Positions 1 to 9,393 of a DNA stretch of 64,000 nt are shown here, piece by piece. This DNA comes from Alphaproteobacteria bacterium (lineage in GTDB: Bacteria; Pseudomonadota; Alphaproteobacteria; UBA9655): assembly GCA_020049895.1 (NCBI GenBank), contig JAGVLE010000024.1:43549-107548 (forward strand). Reading direction: 5' to 3'. The position numbers and the translations under genes are program-made. Numbering within the stretch: position 1 is the first letter of the stretch; every line of letters starts with the position of its first letter. The notes beneath the pieces were generated by a model that saw only the letters and a program-made list of their open reading frames with translations, was not told the DNA's origin and made no database searches.

Positions 1-3
1 ACC

Positions 4-162
4 ATGATGAATAAATTCACTTATATATGGCTTTTGTCCCTGTGCTTATTACAGGGGTGTAATACCATGGAAGGTGTCGGGGCTGATATCAAAGGAACAG
101 GAGCAGCCCTTGAAAGATCGGCCGGAGAGATAAAAGAAGAGATGAGCGGGTGTCACTCCTAA
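4..162 (+). CDS. Entericidin-like small lipoprotein (52 aa, MMNKFTYIWLLSLCLLQGCNTMEGVGADIKGTGAALERSAGEIKEEMSGCHS)
   Basis: Manual translation; not in the ORF track because it is short. Lipobox LLQGC followed by the NTMEGVGADIKGTGAALE pattern typical of the entericidin EcnA/B family. Confidence 0.8.
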   Translation: MMNKFTYIWLLSLCLLQGCNTMEGVGADIKGTGAALERSAGEIKEEMSGCHS

Positions 163-425
163 GATCCCGCTTAAGCCCTCTGCAGAGCTCGCAATGACAG
201 TTGTCGTGTTGCCATCGCTTGAAGAGCGCTTCGATCTTAAAGTGATTTTTCTATATATTGTGAATTCTCCTGGCCTACCTCCCAGGCCCCTTACTCCCTC
301 CTGGGAAGGTTTAGGGAGCCGCGTAGCAGATAGATCCTCGCCCAAGAACGCTACCGCTTGCTCAAAGAGCGCGCGGAGCTTATCTAGGTAAGGAAGACAG
401 GGTTGGGAGCCTTATCCAGCAGGGA

Positions 426-659
426 TTAGGTAAAAGAAGTGACTAAAAGCGTATCAATTATCTCTTTTATCCCACTTAGGTGCTTTATAGCTGCGTTTGC
501 CATCCATCTTGCTTCTTGGCTATGAACCTCTCCTGCTAAGGTTACCACCCCATCATCTACAGTAACGATAATATGAGTTGCATTGATTCCAGGATCGGCA
601 TCAAGAAGATGGCTTATTTCTTTTAAAAGAGTCTCGTCGCTTGGCATGGTTACCTCCAC
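426..659 (-). CDS. BON-domain protein
   Basis: 77 aa; ...INATHIIVTVDDGVVTLAGEVHSQEARWMANAAIKHLSGIKEIIDTL resembles a BON domain. Confidence 0.7.
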   Translation of the reverse strand: MEVTMPSDETLLKEISHLLDADPGINATHIIVTVDDGVVTLAGEVHSQEARWMANAAIKHLSGIKEIIDTLLVTSFT

Positions 660-778
660 CTATTTCATCATGGTATATTTTATTTATAACACTATAAACG
701 ATAAAAATTAAAAAAATTTAAACTTTTAATTTTCTACAGAAAAGTCATCATATTCATAGAGAAAAGAAAGGAAAAATT

Positions 779-952
779 ATGCGAAAAGAAAAAAGAATAT
801 CTTTGGAGTGTATGAAAAAGCCTACATTTTCCCAGATGATTCGACAGGCGGAGATGGCGCGGAAAATATCAAATAGGAATAGTGTTGGGGAGTATGCTGC
901 TGCTTGTTTGTACCTTACGACGGTTATTATTAAAAATAAAAAAAAGAATTAA
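779..952 (+). CDS. Small basic hypothetical protein (57 aa)
   Basis: Manual translation MRKEKRISLECMKKPTFSQMIRQAEMARKISNRNSVGEYAAACLYLTTVIIKNKKKN; upstream purine-rich RBS-like AGAAAGGAAAAATT. Not in the ORF track (<60 aa). Confidence 0.5.
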   Translation: MRKEKRISLECMKKPTFSQMIRQAEMARKISNRNSVGEYAAACLYLTTVIIKNKKKN

Positions 953-1024
953 ATCAACAATAAATAATCTTATATAAATCTTTTTAAGATGTATAAAGAA
1001 TTAATTTAATAATTCGAAGGTGAG

Positions 1025-1939
1025 TTACTTATATTTCTTTGCTGTTCGAACAGTAGAGCAACTGGCTGCAGAGCCAACTCCCTCTTTCCGAAGCAGTGTT
1101 AAGTCATAGACAATAGTTGGAGTTATTATTCTAGCGAATGCATGGGCTTCAGGAAGTTTATAGCCGTAATAAGAAAAGCGCAGATTGTCATCTTTTTTCT
1201 TTTCTAGTTCGTTGAAGAAATGTTCTGCATAAGTCCATGCAATGTCCTCTATCTGCATCCCCTGTATTGATCTAGACGTTTTACCAATATAGAATTCTGA
1301 AAAGGGCTTGTCAGGGAGGACTGGTTTCATCTCTTCGGTGTCCTTAGCAGAAGCCTTAGAAGACCTAGAAGGCTTAGGAGAAGGAAGTTTAGGCTCAGTA
1401 CCGAAGGTATAAGTACAAAATTGCGCATTGCCTAAGCAGTTTCCTGCTTTGTTTATAAGAGAAACGTCTAGTCGGGAGGGTCTTTCTCTATTCAGTAAGC
1501 TTGTAATGTGACTTTTAAGACCGTGATCTTCTAGAACTGAAGAACCATCAGGTTCTCTGATAGAGAGGCTAATCGAGATCGAAGCTGTATCATCCCCAGC
1601 TAAAGAGACAGGTTGTTCTTCATCAGCGGAGGTTTCGTGGAGAATACCATTCTCAGCTTGCAAAAGTGGGATAGCTTCTTCAGCTTTGTCACAAACAGCT
1701 AACTCTTTGTTCTTTTGGGAACTATGTGGTGCCTTTCCTCTCTCCATCGTGTGCAGTGATAGCTTAGGAGGGGATTTAGGCATATTTTTCCTATCGTTCT
1801 CGGTCTCACCACCACATCCACACAAAAACGAGAACCAGGTAGTTCCCCGTGCATCTGTAGGTGTATGAAAACAACAAACAAAGAAAACACTATACAAAAA
1901 AGCTTGAAAAGGAAATTTCCTTAAATCAATGGATCTCAT
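1025..1939 (-). CDS. Hypothetical secreted protein, paralogue A
   Basis: 304 aa, N-terminal hydrophobic segment, low-complexity middle, C-terminal domain shared with the next ORF. Confidence 0.75.
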   Translation of the reverse strand: MRSIDLRKFPFQAFLYSVFFVCCFHTPTDARGTTWFSFLCGCGGETENDRKNMPKSPPKLSLHTMERGKAPHSSQKNKELAVCDKAEEAIPLLQAENGILHETSADEEQPVSLAGDDTASISISLSIREPDGSSVLEDHGLKSHITSLLNRERPSRLDVSLINKAGNCLGNAQFCTYTFGTEPKLPSPKPSRSSKASAKDTEEMKPVLPDKPFSEFYIGKTSRSIQGMQIEDIAWTYAEHFFNELEKKKDDNLRFSYYGYKLPEAHAFARIITPTIVYDLTLLRKEGVGSAASCSTVRTAKKYK

Positions 1940-2082
1940 AATTACTCTACAATTTTAATACGAAAACACTAAAGGGGTCTCATTACCTTTTCTTAATTTA
2001 CACATTACTTTTTAAAAGTCAAGAAATTGTATAAATTATTATACACGTCTTGAAGGATCCATAGTTAATCCTTAATATTAGT

Positions 2083-3084
2083 CTAGTTAACCTGACCGTT
2101 TTTCTTACTGCTAACAGAAGACTTTGTCCTATGAGTAGCTACAGAGCCAACTCCCTCTTTCCGAGGCAGTGTTAAGTCATAGACAATAGTTGGAGTTATT
2201 AGTCTAGCGAATGCAAGTCTTTCAGGAAGTTTATAGCCGTAATAAGAAAATTTCACCTTTTCATCTTGCTTCTTTTTTATTTCTGCGAAGAAATGTTGTG
2301 CATAAATCCATGCAGTGTCCTCTATCTGCAGTCTGTTTATTGAGCTAGACGTTTTATTAATCATCTTTTCCGAAAAGGGTTCGTTATCGAGGACTGGGGT
2401 AATCAGGGTATTGCCTTTAGCGGAAGGAAGTTTAGGCTCAGTACCGAAGGTATAAGTACAAAACTCTGCATTGCCCAAGTTGTTTCCCGCGACGTTTATA
2501 AGGGAAACATCTACTCGGGAGGGTGTTTGTCTATTCAGTAATTGGGTAATGAGATCTTTAAGTGCAAGTTCTTGAATTGAAGAATCACCGGATTCTTGGA
2601 TAAGGAAACTACGTGAGAGCGCACCTACATCCTCAACTACTTGAAAGGAAGATGAGTCTTGATGATCAGTGACCCCAACCTCAAGGTCTTCTCCGACTTC
2701 AAAACTGACCTTGCGGGGAAGGGCTGTAATTTCAACAGATGGTTGCGTACGTGGGGCAGGAGCAGGTGCAGCTTCAATAGGTGCAGCTTCAATATTTTTG
2801 CTTTTTTTCTTTTGAGGGGAAAAAGCAATTACTTCCTCATCAGGCAGCGGCTTAAATCCCTTTTTCTCCTCTTCATCATCGCAGCAACAAGACAAAAAAG
2901 AATTGTTGCTAGAGGGCTTTGCAGGGGCTCTGCTGCTTCTATCCATTTGCTGGGGCCTAATAATGCCTTTTTTCCCATCTTTTTCCTGCTCATCCATAGC
3001 ATTCGCTGACGTTGGAAGATGGAAAGCCAAAAGGCCGCTATACAAAAGAGTTAAAAAGAGGAATTTTCTTTGAATGAGAATCAT
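2083..3084 (-). CDS. Hypothetical secreted protein, paralogue B
   Basis: 333 aa, N-terminal signal-like segment (FLFLTLLYSGLLAFHLPTSANA), C-terminal domain shared with paralogue A. Confidence 0.75.
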   Translation of the reverse strand: MILIQRKFLFLTLLYSGLLAFHLPTSANAMDEQEKDGKKGIIRPQQMDRSSRAPAKPSSNNSFLSCCCDDEEEKKGFKPLPDEEVIAFSPQKKKSKNIEAAPIEAAPAPAPRTQPSVEITALPRKVSFEVGEDLEVGVTDHQDSSSFQVVEDVGALSRSFLIQESGDSSIQELALKDLITQLLNRQTPSRVDVSLINVAGNNLGNAEFCTYTFGTEPKLPSAKGNTLITPVLDNEPFSEKMINKTSSSINRLQIEDTAWIYAQHFFAEIKKKQDEKVKFSYYGYKLPERLAFARLITPTIVYDLTLPRKEGVGSVATHRTKSSVSSKKNGQVN

Positions 3085-3222
3085 AAATTTTACAACCTAC
3101 TAACAAATTAATCAAAAAACGCTAGAGCAACGTAATTACTGATTATCACCTTAGACACTTCTTTTTTTTTAATCAAGAACTGTGTTCGACTATTTGTGGA
3201 AAAAGGCTTGCAACCCTTTTCT

Positions 3223-4737
3223 TTATTGTTGTTTTTCTGCATCTCCAGAAAGTTTAAGTGAAATATAACGTGACTCGCCATCGCGATCGATCAGAAGCAG
3301 GACAGACTTACGTTTAGCTTTCTCTGCCTTCTTAAGGTGATCAAGGACGTGTTGAGGGGTTTTAACTTCGCTTTGGCCAATTTCCACAATAATATCGCTA
3401 GGACGAAGGCCTTTTTCGGCAGCTGAAGACTTTTGTATCACATCGACAATAAGGACTCCTTCAACGTCTTTTGCAATATCAAAACGTTGACGAATATCTT
3501 TTGTCAGAGGCTGGAGGGTCATTCCATGAACTTCTATGCCTTTTGGCACGTCTTTGCCACTATCAGGAGAAGAAATCACGGCGACTTCTTCGGATTCTTC
3601 ATATTCTCCCACTACAATAGGAAACGTAAAGTTTTTTCCTTTTCTCCAAATGGTGACCTTAATTTGAGATCCCACAGGGACATTTCCAACAATGCGAGGA
3701 AGGCTTTTTTCGTCTTTAATGTCAACAGTGCCGACTTTCAAGATAACATCGCCAGATTGAAGTTTTCCTTTGGCAGCAGGGCCTCCTCTAACAACGTTGC
3801 CAACGAGAGCGCCTTTCAGCTCTTTTAATCCAAGGCCTTCAGCAATATCGGATGTGACGGGTTGTATATGAACACCAAGCCATCCACGTCTAGGTTTTCC
3901 GTACTGGATGATTTGATCTACAATTTTGCGGGTAATTTCAGAGGGAATGGCAAATCCAATTCCAACACTATTGCCCGTGGGTGAGAAAAAGGATGTGTTG
4001 ACGCCTACAACGCGGCCACCTACATCAAACATAGGGCCGCCAGAGTTACCTAGATTGATAGAGGCATCTGTTTGAATATACCCTTCTATGAAGTCAGAAG
4101 TACGTAGGTTTTCTGAGATATTCCGGGCAACGTGTGAGACAATACCCGCTGTTACGGTGCCTCCAAGCCCAAAAGGGTTTCCAATGGCGATAACCCAATC
4201 TCCCGCCCGGAGTTTTTCTGAATTTCCCCATTCAACAAAAGGCAGGGTTTTATCTGTCTTAACCTTTAAAACGGCAATGTCGGTACGGCGATCCCGCCCC
4301 ACAAGAGTAGCTTTCAACTCTGTGTTATCGTTCAAGATCACTGTGATTTGGTCAGCATCAGCCACTACGTGGTTATTGGTGACAATGTATCCTTTTGAAT
4401 CAATGATAAAGCCTGAGCCTAAGGCTGTAACATTTCTAGGCCCTTCAGGTTGAACGCGATCAAGAAAATCCTTGAATAAGTCTTCGAGCGGGGATCCTTT
4501 TGGATAAGGAACATCAAAGAATTGATTATGATCTGCTTTTCCACGTGTGAGGGTTGTCGAAGAAATATTGACGACGGCAGGAAGAAGAGGCTCTACAACA
4601 TCAGCAAAACTGCTGGGAATATTAGCTGCAAGCGGAGAAGTGACGGGTTTCTGCGCTTCTGCCAGGGCTTCTTTTTCAAAAGAGAGACAGAGACAAAGAA
4701 ATAAAGTAATTTTTCTTAAACACGAGAAAAAGGTCAT
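3223..4737 (-). CDS. degP: Do-family periplasmic serine endoprotease (DegP/HtrA)
   Basis: TNNHVV, DIAVLKV, GNSGGPMFD catalytic motifs and two C-terminal PDZ domains; adjacent to hflC/hflK. Confidence 0.95.
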   Translation of the reverse strand: MTFFSCLRKITLFLCLCLSFEKEALAEAQKPVTSPLAANIPSSFADVVEPLLPAVVNISSTTLTRGKADHNQFFDVPYPKGSPLEDLFKDFLDRVQPEGPRNVTALGSGFIIDSKGYIVTNNHVVADADQITVILNDNTELKATLVGRDRRTDIAVLKVKTDKTLPFVEWGNSEKLRAGDWVIAIGNPFGLGGTVTAGIVSHVARNISENLRTSDFIEGYIQTDASINLGNSGGPMFDVGGRVVGVNTSFFSPTGNSVGIGFAIPSEITRKIVDQIIQYGKPRRGWLGVHIQPVTSDIAEGLGLKELKGALVGNVVRGGPAAKGKLQSGDVILKVGTVDIKDEKSLPRIVGNVPVGSQIKVTIWRKGKNFTFPIVVGEYEESEEVAVISSPDSGKDVPKGIEVHGMTLQPLTKDIRQRFDIAKDVEGVLIVDVIQKSSAAEKGLRPSDIIVEIGQSEVKTPQHVLDHLKKAEKAKRKSVLLLIDRDGESRYISLKLSGDAEKQQ

Positions 4738-4752
4738 TTGTTAAGTAGCTCC

Positions 4753-5610
4753 TTACCGATTTAAATATTTAAAAAAACTATCCTGAGGAGATAGAATAAA
4801 AGTTGTTGTTTGACTATTCAAGGCCTTCTGATAGGCGCGAAGAGACGCAAAAAAATCGTAAAAACTAGGGTCTTTTCCATAGGTTTTTGCAGCTTTTTCG
4901 GTGACATAGGCGTCGCCTTCTCCTTTAATTTTTTCTGCTTGTTTCCGCGCCTCGGCTAAAATAATTGTTCTCTCTTTATCTGATGTGGACTTAATTTCTT
5001 GAGAAATTTCATCTCCTCGTGAGCGGAATTCCTGTGCCTCTTGCTGCCTCTCACTAATCATACGGTTAAAAATAGCTTCGCTATTTTCTGGAGGCAAATC
5101 CGTTCCCCGCAACTGCAAGTCCACCACTTCAATTCCAAAGGCTTTTGCGGCAATATTCATTTGATCTCGGATGATCTTGGCAATAATTGCACGCTTTGGA
5201 GACAAAACATCTGTAAGGTTACTTTGGCCTAAGACACCGAGCGCAATGGATTGATTTAAAATACGCAACCGTTGTTCAGCGCCTTGTTCATTCTGAACGG
5301 TTCTATAGAAAAGCGCAGGATTTACAATGCGATAACGCGCAAATGTAGCCACTAAGAGGCGTTTTTGATCTCCAAGAGTCGCTGGGATAGCAGACAGGTC
5401 AAAATCAAGGATGCGATTGTCATAAAGCCGTATGTTTTGCAAAAACGGAATTTTTACATAAAATCCAGGCTCTTTAATGACTCTGACCAATTTTCCAAAT
5501 TCAAGAATAAGCGCTTGTTGAGTTTGCTGCACAATAAAAAGAGAGCCCAAAAGAATGGATAAAACAACAAGAAGGGGGATTGAAAAAACAATGAGTGATC
5601 GTGAGTTCAT
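4753..5610 (-). CDS. hflC: HflC protease modulator (SPFH family)
   Basis: QQTQQALILEFGKLVRVIKEPGFYVKIPF...; immediately downstream of hflK. Confidence 0.95.
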   Translation of the reverse strand: MNSRSLIVFSIPLLVVLSILLGSLFIVQQTQQALILEFGKLVRVIKEPGFYVKIPFLQNIRLYDNRILDFDLSAIPATLGDQKRLLVATFARYRIVNPALFYRTVQNEQGAEQRLRILNQSIALGVLGQSNLTDVLSPKRAIIAKIIRDQMNIAAKAFGIEVVDLQLRGTDLPPENSEAIFNRMISERQQEAQEFRSRGDEISQEIKSTSDKERTIILAEARKQAEKIKGEGDAYVTEKAAKTYGKDPSFYDFFASLRAYQKALNSQTTTFILSPQDSFFKYLNR

Positions 5611-6707
5611 CAGGGGGTCTCCACAGGTTTTTCTTGAACACGCTTAAGTTCAGGAAGGGGAAGATAGGGAAGTACCCCTTGGCCCTTACTTCCTTCCATA
5701 ATAAGTTTTGGAGTATTTTCAAGAATAGTTTGAAGGGTGTCCAAATACATCCGGGTACGCGTAACAGTAGGTGCCGCTTGATATTGATCTAGCACGAGCT
5801 GGAAGCGGGTTGTTTCTCCGTCAATATCTGCCATGACCCTTGCTTTATAGCCCTCTGCATCTTGAATAATCTTTTTTGCCTGACCACGGGCTACAGGAAC
5901 AATGGAATTCCGGTAAAACTCAGCTTCGTTACGCTTTCTTTCCATATCAGCCTTAGCGCGCTGGACGTCCAGATAGGCATCATTCACTTGTTCTGTAGGA
6001 GGCGTAACCTTTAAAAGCTCTACTTGAGAAATTTCAACGCCTAATTTGTATTCGTCCACAAGCTTTTGTAACATTTCACGGAGTTGAATGTTAATTTTAC
6101 TCCGTCCTTCTGAGAGAATTCGGGCAATAGGGGTTTGCGCAATAACAGCACGGACGACGCTATCAGCGGCGGCTTGAATGGTTGTTTCTGGAGACTTTAC
6201 GTTAAATAAGAAATCTCCTAGGTCTTTAATGCGCCAGTTAACGGCAAATTGAACATCAGCGATGTTTTCATCGCCTGTTAGCATTAATTCTCCACCCAAT
6301 CCTTCAGATTCATGATTTTGGTTTATGTTTGTGAGAATATTAATGGATGTAACGTTCCGGATAGAAGCGGTTTCAATAGGAAAAGGAAGGTGATAGTTAA
6401 GTCCGGGGTCTGTTGTTCTGACCCATTTCCCAAACCGCAGAACAGCTGCTTGCTCATCTTGTTGCACAGTATAGATACCTGTTAAGAGCCAAAGAAGAAA
6501 AATTCCTCCAGCAATATAAGCAAGAAAATAGGGATTATTATTCCCATTCTTGGAATGAAATTGTTTGAATTTAGATTTAAATTGCTTAAAAAAATCTTCC
6601 ATTTCTGGAGACGGCCCTTTCCGATGTTGAGGTTTTTGAGACCAGGACTCATTTTTTTTATCCTCATTCCCATGTCCCCAAGGACCACCCTCGTCTTTCC
6701 AACTCAT
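5610..6707 (-). CDS. hflK: HflK protease modulator (SPFH family)
   Basis: N-terminal MSWKDEGGPWG, YTVQQDEQAAVLRFGKWVRTTDPGLNYHLPFPIE motif. Confidence 0.95.
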   Translation of the reverse strand: MSWKDEGGPWGHGNEDKKNESWSQKPQHRKGPSPEMEDFFKQFKSKFKQFHSKNGNNNPYFLAYIAGGIFLLWLLTGIYTVQQDEQAAVLRFGKWVRTTDPGLNYHLPFPIETASIRNVTSINILTNINQNHESEGLGGELMLTGDENIADVQFAVNWRIKDLGDFLFNVKSPETTIQAAADSVVRAVIAQTPIARILSEGRSKINIQLREMLQKLVDEYKLGVEISQVELLKVTPPTEQVNDAYLDVQRAKADMERKRNEAEFYRNSIVPVARGQAKKIIQDAEGYKARVMADIDGETTRFQLVLDQYQAAPTVTRTRMYLDTLQTILENTPKLIMEGSKGQGVLPYLPLPELKRVQEKPVETP

Positions 6708-6784
6708 CGCTACGAGCTCCTTTATTTATATCGGGCAAATCATATCCGACTTCTTAGCTTTAAGCAATGTAGATGAAATGTAGG

Positions 6785-8218
6785 TTATTCCTTAGAACTA
6801 TCTTCCCCAATTTGAGCAATTCTTAGAATGTTTGTAGATCCGGCCACTTGGAATGGAATCCCAGCAGTGACAATGATTTTATCTTTATCTTTCGCCAAAC
6901 CAGCTTCTTTTGCAAAAAAGCAAGCATCTTCTACAACTTCTGTAAAACGATGAACTTCACGGCTTTTAACTGCATGGACGCCCCATACCAACGCAAGCTT
7001 GCGGGCTATCTCTATATAAGGAGTAAGAGCAAGGATGGGCACTGTAGGGCGCTCTCGTGCAGCCCTTAAGGAAGTGGTTCCTGTGCTTGTAAAGGTTACA
7101 ATGGCTGAGGCTTGTAACGTGTGAGCCACTTGCCGTGCAGCTGCCGTAATAGCGCCTGAAGGGGTTGCTTCAGGCTCAGGCAGGGCAGCATCTTGGACTG
7201 TTCTATAGAAGGGATCTTTTTCCACATAAGAAATAATTTTATCCATTATTGTAACGGATTCAATGGGATACGATCCAGACGCAGATTCTGCAGACAACAT
7301 AACAGCATCCGCGCCATCATAAATCGCTGTGGCCACATCTGACGCTTCCGCTCGTGTCGGTGTGGGGGATTTGATCATAGAATCAAGCATTTGCGTAGCA
7401 ACCGCTACAGGCTTGCCAGCCTGACGGCAGCATCTGATGATTTTCTTTTGAATGGTGGGGACTTCTTCGGGGGGAAGCTCAACGCCAAGATCTCCTCGCG
7501 CAACCATAATGGCATCAGAGAGACGAACGATTTCTTCTAAATGATCAATGGCCATAGGCTTTTCGAGTTTAGAAACGATTCCAGCTTGAGTCCCAATAAT
7601 CTTTTTAGCCTCTAAAACATCGTTGGGGTGTTGAACAAATGAGAGGGCGACCCAATCGACTCCAAGCTTAAGGCCAAAGTCTAAATCCTTCCTATCTTTA
7701 GGCGTCATGGCAGAAATCTCTAAAGCGGCTGAAGGGACGTTCAGACCTTTGTGGGCAGAAATAGGACCTCCCGTAATGACCAGGGTTTCAAGACGTGTTG
7801 GCGACACGCTCGAAAGACGAAGACGAATTTTTCCATCGTCAATAAGAAGATTATCTCCCTCTTTTACAGCTTTAAAAATCTCTGGATGGGGCAGAGAGAC
7901 ACGCGTCTGGTCGCCAGGTGCATCTTGTTGATCAAGGACAAAGGTTTGCCCTTCTTGCAGAATAACGCAGGTGTCTTTGAATTTACCAATACGTAGCTTA
8001 GGGCCCTGGAGATCCATTAGAATGCTAATGGGACGTCCCACCTTTTTTTCAACCCGGCGAATCATTTCATGGCGTTCTTTGTGTTCTTCATGCGTTCCAT
8101 GGGAAAAGTTAAGACGAAAAGCATCAACTCCTGCCAAGAAAAGCTTTTCAATGATGGCTTCTGTCGAGCTTGATGGACCTAAGGTTGCAATGATTTTAGC
8201 TGAGCGATTCCGATGCAT
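6785..8218 (-). CDS. pyk: Pyruvate kinase
   Basis: NRSAKIIATLGPSS, MDLQGPKLRIG, MVARGDLGVE, TQMLDSMI motifs. Confidence 0.97.
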   Translation of the reverse strand: MHRNRSAKIIATLGPSSSTEAIIEKLFLAGVDAFRLNFSHGTHEEHKERHEMIRRVEKKVGRPISILMDLQGPKLRIGKFKDTCVILQEGQTFVLDQQDAPGDQTRVSLPHPEIFKAVKEGDNLLIDDGKIRLRLSSVSPTRLETLVITGGPISAHKGLNVPSAALEISAMTPKDRKDLDFGLKLGVDWVALSFVQHPNDVLEAKKIIGTQAGIVSKLEKPMAIDHLEEIVRLSDAIMVARGDLGVELPPEEVPTIQKKIIRCCRQAGKPVAVATQMLDSMIKSPTPTRAEASDVATAIYDGADAVMLSAESASGSYPIESVTIMDKIISYVEKDPFYRTVQDAALPEPEATPSGAITAAARQVAHTLQASAIVTFTSTGTTSLRAARERPTVPILALTPYIEIARKLALVWGVHAVKSREVHRFTEVVEDACFFAKEAGLAKDKDKIIVTAGIPFQVAGSTNILRIAQIGEDSSKE

Positions 8219-8221
8219 AAG

Positions 8222-9382
8222 TTACCGACTTTCTTTTAAGAGTTTTTGAGCAATAGTTAGAGCTGCAGGGGAGGTCTCTTTTGAAGGAGAAGACCCAGAC
8301 CTAACAGTCTGATAATCTTCAAGAATAGAGATCCTTCCAGCTGCAAATTCGCTTGCAACGTGGTCTTTATGAACCTCATTCATGGCATTGTTCTTGTAAA
8401 CAATGACTTGAGTTGGAGAGAGGACATCTACAGATTCTGAAATAGAAGTGGAGGACTCACCAGGGACAAGAATTTTTCCGCCCGTAGCTTTAAGAGCGCC
8501 TGCGACGAGGTCAAAGCAATTGTAGGGAGAAACCCAAGCTTTATTTTCAGGGGTATTGTGTTGAAAATCAAAGATTTTTACCTTAGCGATGCCTTTTTTA
8601 GAAAGCTTTGCTTTGAAAAAATTAGTAATAGAGTCCGCTTGTCCTTTTTTGTGTATGGTGGAAATTTCTTTCCTATTTTTGTCGTATTTTCCGGTACGAG
8701 GGCCATTGAGGACAAGAATATAGGCTCCCTTGGCATTGTTTGCGATATACTCAGCAAGATTGTTGGCGTCTTCTTCAGAAAACAGCTTGATTTCTTTTGA
8801 TTCAGGAACGGGGGCATCTCCTCCCAAGATGACTCCAAGATATGTAGGAGACGAGGGCAATTCTTTTGCTTCCCAGGCTTCATAAACTTTAGTGGCTTCT
8901 GCAGGGTGTCGGTTGTGGGCGACTCCCACGGTTTCGATGAGCTTCCTTCCCAGTCTTTTCTTTATGTTTGCTGAAACATGCGTAGGAAGGGCAATAAAGC
9001 TAACTTTCTCTAAAAGGGCGGGGTCCTTGTATCTCTCTAAAAACATATGGGAAGACAGACAAATAATCAGGTTTGGGTTAGAAGAAAGGTCAGCTATTCC
9101 GTCAATTCCGCCTTCTCCGGCTCCCATGACAATGACCTTTTCATGAGTGAGGTCTTTTTCTATGGCTTCCTTAAGGACAGCAGGAGAAGTTGTTTTGGTA
9201 TCAAAGTCTTTTACACCAAGATCCTGCTGAGAAAGAGATTGAAGAGCTGTGAAAATGCCGAGAACTTGGTTGTGATCTCCCACATTACCATGGTTGGAAA
9301 GAAGATAAACTGTCATGGCATATCCTTCATCTCTAAAGGAAATCAAAAGGCTGCAACAAAGCAAAAGTCTTTTTAGCAACAT
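8222..9382 (-). CDS. Putative ELM1/DUF1022-like protein
   Basis: GDHNQVLGI..., VILGGDAP...EEDANNLAEYI, ILVPGESSTSISES resemble ELM1 (mitochondrial fission ELM1 family) motifs; assignment from pattern only. Confidence 0.45.
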   Translation of the reverse strand: MLLKRLLLCCSLLISFRDEGYAMTVYLLSNHGNVGDHNQVLGIFTALQSLSQQDLGVKDFDTKTTSPAVLKEAIEKDLTHEKVIVMGAGEGGIDGIADLSSNPNLIICLSSHMFLERYKDPALLEKVSFIALPTHVSANIKKRLGRKLIETVGVAHNRHPAEATKVYEAWEAKELPSSPTYLGVILGGDAPVPESKEIKLFSEEDANNLAEYIANNAKGAYILVLNGPRTGKYDKNRKEISTIHKKGQADSITNFFKAKLSKKGIAKVKIFDFQHNTPENKAWVSPYNCFDLVAGALKATGGKILVPGESSTSISESVDVLSPTQVIVYKNNAMNEVHKDHVASEFAAGRISILEDYQTVRSGSSPSKETSPAALTIAQKLLKESR

Positions 9383-9393
9383 AGTTTTTCTCC

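Noticed and set aside
49-345. 98-aa - strand ORF
   Set aside because: Overlaps the entericidin ORF antisense and a repeat-like spacer; no signal or motif.
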